NCBI RefSeq assembly: GCF_037038585.1
Contig: NC_092560.1
Location: forward strand, 84,723,549 to 84,787,548
DNA length: 64,000 bases
Direction: 5' to 3'
Source of the DNA: Patagioenas fasciata
Lineage: Eukaryota > Chordata > Aves > Columbiformes > Columbidae
Shown here: in pieces, positions 51,659 to 64,000 of the stretch
How positions within the stretch are numbered: the stretch's first letter is position 1
Layout of the letters: every line of letters starts with the position of its first letter
Notes under the pieces: generated by a model
The model's database searches: none
What the model was told of the DNA's origin: nothing
Seen by the model: only the letters and a program-made list of their open reading frames with translations
Translations under genes and position numbers: made by a program

Positions 51659-52566
51659 GAGCAGGCAGGAGCGGGCAGGAGCACACAGGGTGCAGGCAGG
51701 AGCAGGCAGGAGCACACAGGGTGCAGGCAGGAGCAGGCAGGAGCACACAGGGTGCAGGCAGGAGCACAGGCAGGAGCAGGTAGGGTGCGGGCAGGGTGCA
51801 GGCAGGAGCACACAGGGTGCAGGCAGGAGCACAGAGGGTGCAGGCAGGAGCACACAGGGTGCAGGCAGGAGCACAGAGGGTGCAGGCAGGAGCACAGGCA
51901 GGAGCACACAGGGTGCAGGCAGGAGCAGGCAGGAGCACACAGGGTGCAGGCAGGAGCACAGGCAGGAGCACAGGCAGGAGCACAGAGGGTGCAGGCAGGA
52001 GCACAGAGGGTGCAGGCAGGGTGCAGGCAGGAGCACACAGGGTGCAGGCAGGGTGCAGGCAGGAGCAGGCAGGGTGCAGGCAGGAGCACACAGGGTGCAG
52101 GCAGGAGCAGAGGCAGGAGCACACAGGGTGCAGGCAGGAGCACACAGGGTGCAGGCAGGAGCACAGGCAGGAGCACACAGGGTGCAGGCAGGAGCACACA
52201 GGGTGCAGGCAGGAGCAGGCAGGGTGCAGGCAGGAGCAGGCAGGGTGCAGGCAGGAGCATACAGGGTGCAGGCAGCGTGCAGGCAGCATGCAGGCAGGAG
52301 CAGGCAGGGTGCAGGCAGGAGCAGGCAGGGTGCAGGCAGGAGCACACAGGGTGCAGGCAGGAGCACACAGGGTGCAGGCAGGAGCAGGCAGGGTGCAGGC
52401 AGGAGCACACAGGGTGCAGGCAGGAGCACACAGGGTGCAGGCAGGAGCATACAGGGTGCAGGCAGCGTGCAGGCAGCATGCAGGCAGGAGCAGGCAGGGT
52501 GCAGGCAGGAGCAGGCAGGGTGCAGGCAGGAGCAGGCAGGGTGCAGGCAGGAGCAGGCAGGGTGCA
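51659..52566. repeat. 21-bp minisatellite (CAGGCAGGAGCACACAGGG + TG), in TCF4 intron
   Basis: More than 40 units built from CAGGCAGGAGCACACAGGG plus TG, with frequent alternatives CAGGAGCAGGCAGGGTG and AGGAGCACAGGCAGG. A longer block ending CAGCGTGCAGGCAGCATG occurs twice (about 52270 and 52460), so larger segments were also duplicated. Frames of 290-409 aa on both strands (GAGRSTQGAGRS; APACTLCAPAC) are artefacts. Confidence 0.96.
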
Positions 52567-52569
52567 CGG

Positions 52570-54290
52570 CGGGCACAGCCGCTCTCTCCAAGTTTCCGGC
52601 CCGTACCTCCCACTGCTACTTTATTTACTGCAGCTGGCCGGCCTTTTATAGCCTGTTTCATGTATTAAAATTCAAATGTGGAAAACATTACCAGTATCCT
52701 CCTTGATTTTTTTCTCTTTTTTAAATTCCCCCCCCCCTCAACTTCCTTTTGAGCGTGGAATGTATCAAATGGTCAAAGGCGAACTTCAGCCTGACTCGAC
52801 TCCCAAACTATTTCCTTTGTTCTGATGTTTTCCCTTCCAAATTCAGACCAGTTTTCCAAAAGAAACCATCGGGCCCGACTCCTTTCGCCCGAGCGGCGGT
52901 TGCAGACAGTGAGTAATGCTGCAGACTTGGGGTTTTCAGTGAAACGGCCTCATTTCGCTCACAAAGCACCCGAATTCCCAGCCACCTTGCCACTTATTTA
53001 GCAGAGCCCAAACAAAACCGGTCCGACCCCATCAAGCGTCTCCGCATCCCTAAAAACGCGAAGGAATCGCCGGATGCGTCGCTCGTTGTCGCTGCTTTTC
53101 GTTGTCTCAATCTACCCTCACCTACATCTGGTAGTGAAGTGGGGAGCACAGATTTACGGAAGGAGCCGTCTCTGAAGCGATGCCCCGGGTGCGTGGTGCA
53201 GCGGTTTCACATATGCAAAGCCAACAAAGCTAGAAAAATTAAGCTCTTTTCTCTTGATTGAGAGCAGATATGCAGGAACGCTTGTAAGTCACAGATCCGC
53301 CTTTTAATAAAGCCAGATTTCTTCATTAAAAGAAGTATTGTCTAAACACTGGAGGAAAAAATAGCTTTGTACCCCCGAAAATCTTAGATTATATGCATCC
53401 CAAGTGTATTTAACATATTACCTGAGGCCAAGCTGAATTACAATCTCGACTTTCCTTTTGTGAATTCTCAGCGACTGCCACAGAGAGCAAAACGACGTCT
53501 GCTTCGTGCTCATTTCTTGGGAAGGGGAGAGGAGATGGACTGAACGGAGCTGCTGAAAAAGCACCTTTTACCCTTCACAGACCATTCGCAGTTAACATTT
53601 TGTGTTCTTTTTAACCCACAAATGGCGCAGGCAAAGTCACAGCTTTTAATGCTATTTTACCCGCGATGGGAGTTGCTTTTAGTGACATTTAATTTAACGA
53701 GAACCTGCCACAAAGCTATCAAAAAGAAACAAAACCCTCCTTGTTTTCCTTTCTCAGGTGCTGCGTTCAACAACCGACGTTACATATTAATAACCTGAAG
53801 TAACAGGAATTACGGGCATTGTATGCGGTCAAGTTGAAGGGGAGAACTGTGTGGTCAAGGGGAGCTGGGTAAGGACACCTGAAAATCAACCTGGGCAAGC
53901 AGGAGACAGCTGGATGTTTTAATAAAGGCCAATGTGGGTTGGGAGAGCTCTGGGGTTACACATAAAACCCTAGAGATGGAGAATTCTGAGGTCCCCAGCA
54001 TCCCACGCGGCTCGGGACGGCCCTGCTGAATAAACCCCTGCTCTCCCAAACGCTGGGCGCTCATTATTGTATAATCACCTAACCCACCGTCCCCAGCAAG
54101 CAGCGGGGACGTGGTAATTATCGAATAATTGGCCACCGGGAGAAGCTCCTTCCTTCCTCACACTCGGCCATCAAAGTTTGCCTTTCTTTTTCTCCTTCCC
54201 TTGCCGAAAGAGAAAAGGAGGAATCCCGCCTGAATCCCATCAAATCAAACTCGAAATGTTTGCATTTTCCAGATGATGTCTAATCCTATT
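52570..54290 (-). other. TCF4: TCF4 large intron, unique part
   Basis: 1.7 kb of unique sequence; no exon, RNA gene or clear repeat recognised. Confidence 0.65.
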
Positions 54291-54294
54291 TGGA

Positions 54295-54540
54295 ATGCTT
54301 CTGAACATTTGGCCTTGATTACATCGTGGAGCAACGAATTTCACAGGTCATTGTGTGTTGAAGAAAAAGTATTTCTTTTTGTCAGGTTCACTGAATGTCC
54401 CCTTGTTCTTTAATTATAAGGCGGGATGAATAGGAGAGCTAGATTTACCTTCTCTATGCCGCCCATTATCCTATGCACCTCTATTATGTCTCCTCTTATT
54501 CATCTCCTTTCTAAACAGCATCAGCGCAATCTGTTCGGGC
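54295..54540 (-). mobile_element. Old CR1/L3-type LINE remnant, antisense on this strand
   Basis: GAATTTCACAGGTCATTGTG, GAAGAAAAAGTATTTCTTTT, GAATGTCCCCTTGTTCTT, GCCGCCCATTATCCTATGC, CTCTATTATGTCTCC and CTTTCTAAACAGCATCAGCG follow, in order, the reverse complement of old CR1/L3 elements. It is strongly diverged, so older than the other CR1 copies here. Confidence 0.75.
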
Positions 54541-54854
54541 TCCCTTCACACGAAAACCCGGCCACGCTCGCAACCGTTCCCGCTGCTCGGCCCCAAACTC
54601 ATTCCGCTACGCTTTGAGACGGGAAAACCAAACCGCAACACAGGGAACGTACATACATGTGTGTATACGTAATTATACACCCACGGCATATACCATCACT
54701 CCATCATTTGGGTGCGCCCTTTCAATTCAATGGGCTTTTGGGCTTGTTTTTCGGGACTCCTGCACAGCGAGGAGCAGCTTCCAGGCGGCTCCAGCAGAGG
54801 CGCACGCTCTCCTCCCCAGATGTGGTTGCTTAATTGGAATTCCTGCTCCTAATC

Positions 54855-55362
54855 TGCCCTGCCCTGCCCTTAGGTCGCGGGATGAGCCAGGATCAAGCCC
54901 AGTTCTCCCCGTCCTACCCTTAGGCTGCAGGATGAGCCAGGATCAAGCGCAGTCCTCCCCGCCCTACCCTTAGGCCGCGGGATGAGCCGGGATCAAGCCC
55001 AGTCCTCCCTGCCCTGCCCTTAGGCTGCAGGATGAGCCGGGATCAAGCCCAGTTCTCCCCGTTCTACCCTTAGGCTGCAGGATGAGCCAGGATCAAGCCC
55101 AGTTCTCCCCGTCCTACCCTTAGGCCGCGGGATGAGCCGGGATCAAGTCCAGTTCTCCCCGTCCTACCCTTAGGCCGCGGGCTGAGCCGGGATCAAGCCC
55201 AGTCCTTCCTGCCCTGCCCTTAGGCTGCAGGATGAGCCGGGATCAAGCCCAGTTCTCCCCGTCCTACCCTTAGGCCGCGGGATGAGCCGAGATCAAGCCC
55301 AGTCCTCCCTGCCCTGCCCTTAGGCTGCAGGATGAGCCGGGATCAAGCCCAGTCCTCCCAGC
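54855..55362. repeat. 50-bp minisatellite, 10 copies, in TCF4 intron
   Basis: Units start TAGGYYGCRGGATGAGCC at 54871, 54921, 54971, 55021, 55071, 55121, 55171, 55221, 55271 and 55321, exactly 50 bp apart, and continue GGGATCAAGCCCAGTCCTCC. Units carry either CTGCAG or CCGCGG (TCGCGG in the first). Confidence 0.97.
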
Positions 55363-55364
55363 AC

Positions 55365-56295
55365 CCCACAGCAGCGACCTGCCCACCGATCTGTCCGGTC
55401 CCTTTCTCTTCCCGCGTTATTTTCCCCTCGTTTTAATTAACCTAAATAGCCTCAACCATCTGAAAATCCCGCCAGACAACCCCTCGTTCCCTCCCTGCGC
55501 TCCGCGTGCGAGCAAGCAGCTCCGTTTCTGGGAGGAAATCTGAAGTATAAAAGCGAACGCCTGTGAATCCTGCTGGAGATCGCACTGATCCAGTTCAGCC
55601 CCGGGTGTGCACAACTTCACCGCTTCCTAACCGAGAACTGCTGCAGAACCCTTGTTTTTCATTAACTTCTGCTTTACGATTTCTGTGGACTCATACGCAT
55701 TATGTAAGCTACTTTTCCTTATTATTTTTGTGCCATTAAAGAAGACTGAAGAGACAAGCTTTTCCTTTGCAAGAGAGAAAGCAACGGCAAAATATTTCCT
55801 CCGCAAAGTGCAAGATGTCTGTCCTGGAGACCTGAGCGGTGCACGAAGAGCAAATTACAGCCCTAAGCCCACGGGTTTTGTGGCACGTCACCCCGGCAGG
55901 CAGCAGTGACCGACCAGGGGACACGAGCTTGTGAGCCCGAGGAGGGTCAGCAAAGCCCGGCTTTGTGCACCGCTTAGTTTGCGCTGGAGAAGGGCTCTGT
56001 AATCCTGAGCGAAACACAACCCACAGCGAGCTCTAACTTCCCTCTTCTCGCCCTGGCTTTAAGCACATGTTTAAAACAGATTAGCTACCAGCCCCGCATG
56101 CCAAAGCTGAGCCTTACAGTAAAAACCGCACCCAGCTTCCCAAGCCAGAGGTGGGTCCTGAGTAAAATGCAACACTGGTGACATCGTTTTGAAAGCAAAA
56201 AGGGACAAGTGTTTCAGGAGCCCTCAGCCAACCCAGGCTCCGTTAGCACGGACGGTTAACGAGCAGCTGGGGACCAGTGACAGCAACCGCGGCAG
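55365..56295 (-). other. TCF4: TCF4 large intron, unique part
   Basis: About 0.9 kb of unique sequence with no exon recognised. Confidence 0.65.
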
Positions 56296-56299
56296 CCAC

Positions 56300-56371
56300 T
56301 GGGGACAAACAGCAATGGGGACAAACAGCAATGGGGACAAACAGCAATGGGAACAAACAGCAATGGGGACA
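56300..56371. repeat. 16-bp tandem repeat GGGGACAAACAGCAAT, about 4.5 copies
   Basis: Consecutive copies of GGGGACAAACAGCAAT, one with GGGAACAAAC. Confidence 0.95.
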
Positions 56372-56400
56372 CTCGCTGGCATCTCATGCACATACACACA

Positions 56401-64000
<7,600 letters not shown>

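Noticed and set aside
51367-52706. Frames of 290-409 aa including Cys-rich, keratin-associated-protein-like strings
   Set aside because: The 21-bp minisatellite keeps every frame open; these lie in a TCF4 intron and have no gene structure. The resemblance to Cys-rich keratin-associated proteins is compositional only.
54840-55362. Telomere-like CCCTTAGG runs
   Set aside because: The hexamer TTAGGG/CCCTAA is not repeated; CCCTTAGG occurs once per 50-bp unit only.

Overview
This is vertebrate nuclear DNA, almost certainly from a bird. It holds CR1 LINE fragments with the typical avian 3' tail, dense GC-rich minisatellites, and spliced exons with GT/AG boundaries. There are no bacterial-style gene arrays, and almost every long open reading frame falls in a tandem repeat.

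The one gene I can support is the 3' half of TCF4 (E2-2/ITF2), a class I bHLH E-protein, on the minus strand. Seven coding exons run from about 60.9 kb down to 40.6 kb. They correspond to exons 13-19 in the usual human numbering, and a final non-coding 3'UTR exon runs from 40418 to a probable poly(A) site near 34.9 kb. The exon phases join without a break from IYSPDHTNN through the AD2 helix ([17 protein letters not shown]), the acidic linker with the alternative RSRS donor, the bHLH and the C-terminal [16 protein letters not shown] block to the stop. The bHLH residues ([26 protein letters not shown]) separate TCF4 from TCF3 and TCF12. The 5' exons lie beyond the right edge.

Layout. Positions 1-34.9 kb are intergenic DNA downstream of TCF4 with no gene that I can recognise: AT-rich unique sequence broken by CR1 fragments and minisatellites at 5.4, 10.2, 13.4, 15.7, 26.6 and 33.1 kb. 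Positions 34.9-40.4 kb are the long TCF4 3'UTR, apparently interrupted by a 1.2-kb BamHI-rich minisatellite. Positions 40.4-44.0 kb hold the compact 3' exon cluster, with one 100-bp intron and CR1 sequence reaching to about 12 bp from the bHLH exon donor. Positions 44.0-56.8 kb are one 12.8-kb intron carrying four large minisatellites, and 56.8-64 kb hold three more coding exons and their introns.

The most unusual property is the amount and kind of tandem repeat: about 10 kb, roughly 15% of the window, in some 16 arrays. One carries 12 exact POU octamers (ATTTGCAT). One, inside the intron of this E-box-binding factor, is a field of CAGCTG E-boxes. One sits inside the presumed 3'UTR, and several show two-state CpG/TpG unit variation. 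Whether any of this is functional cannot be decided from the sequence alone.
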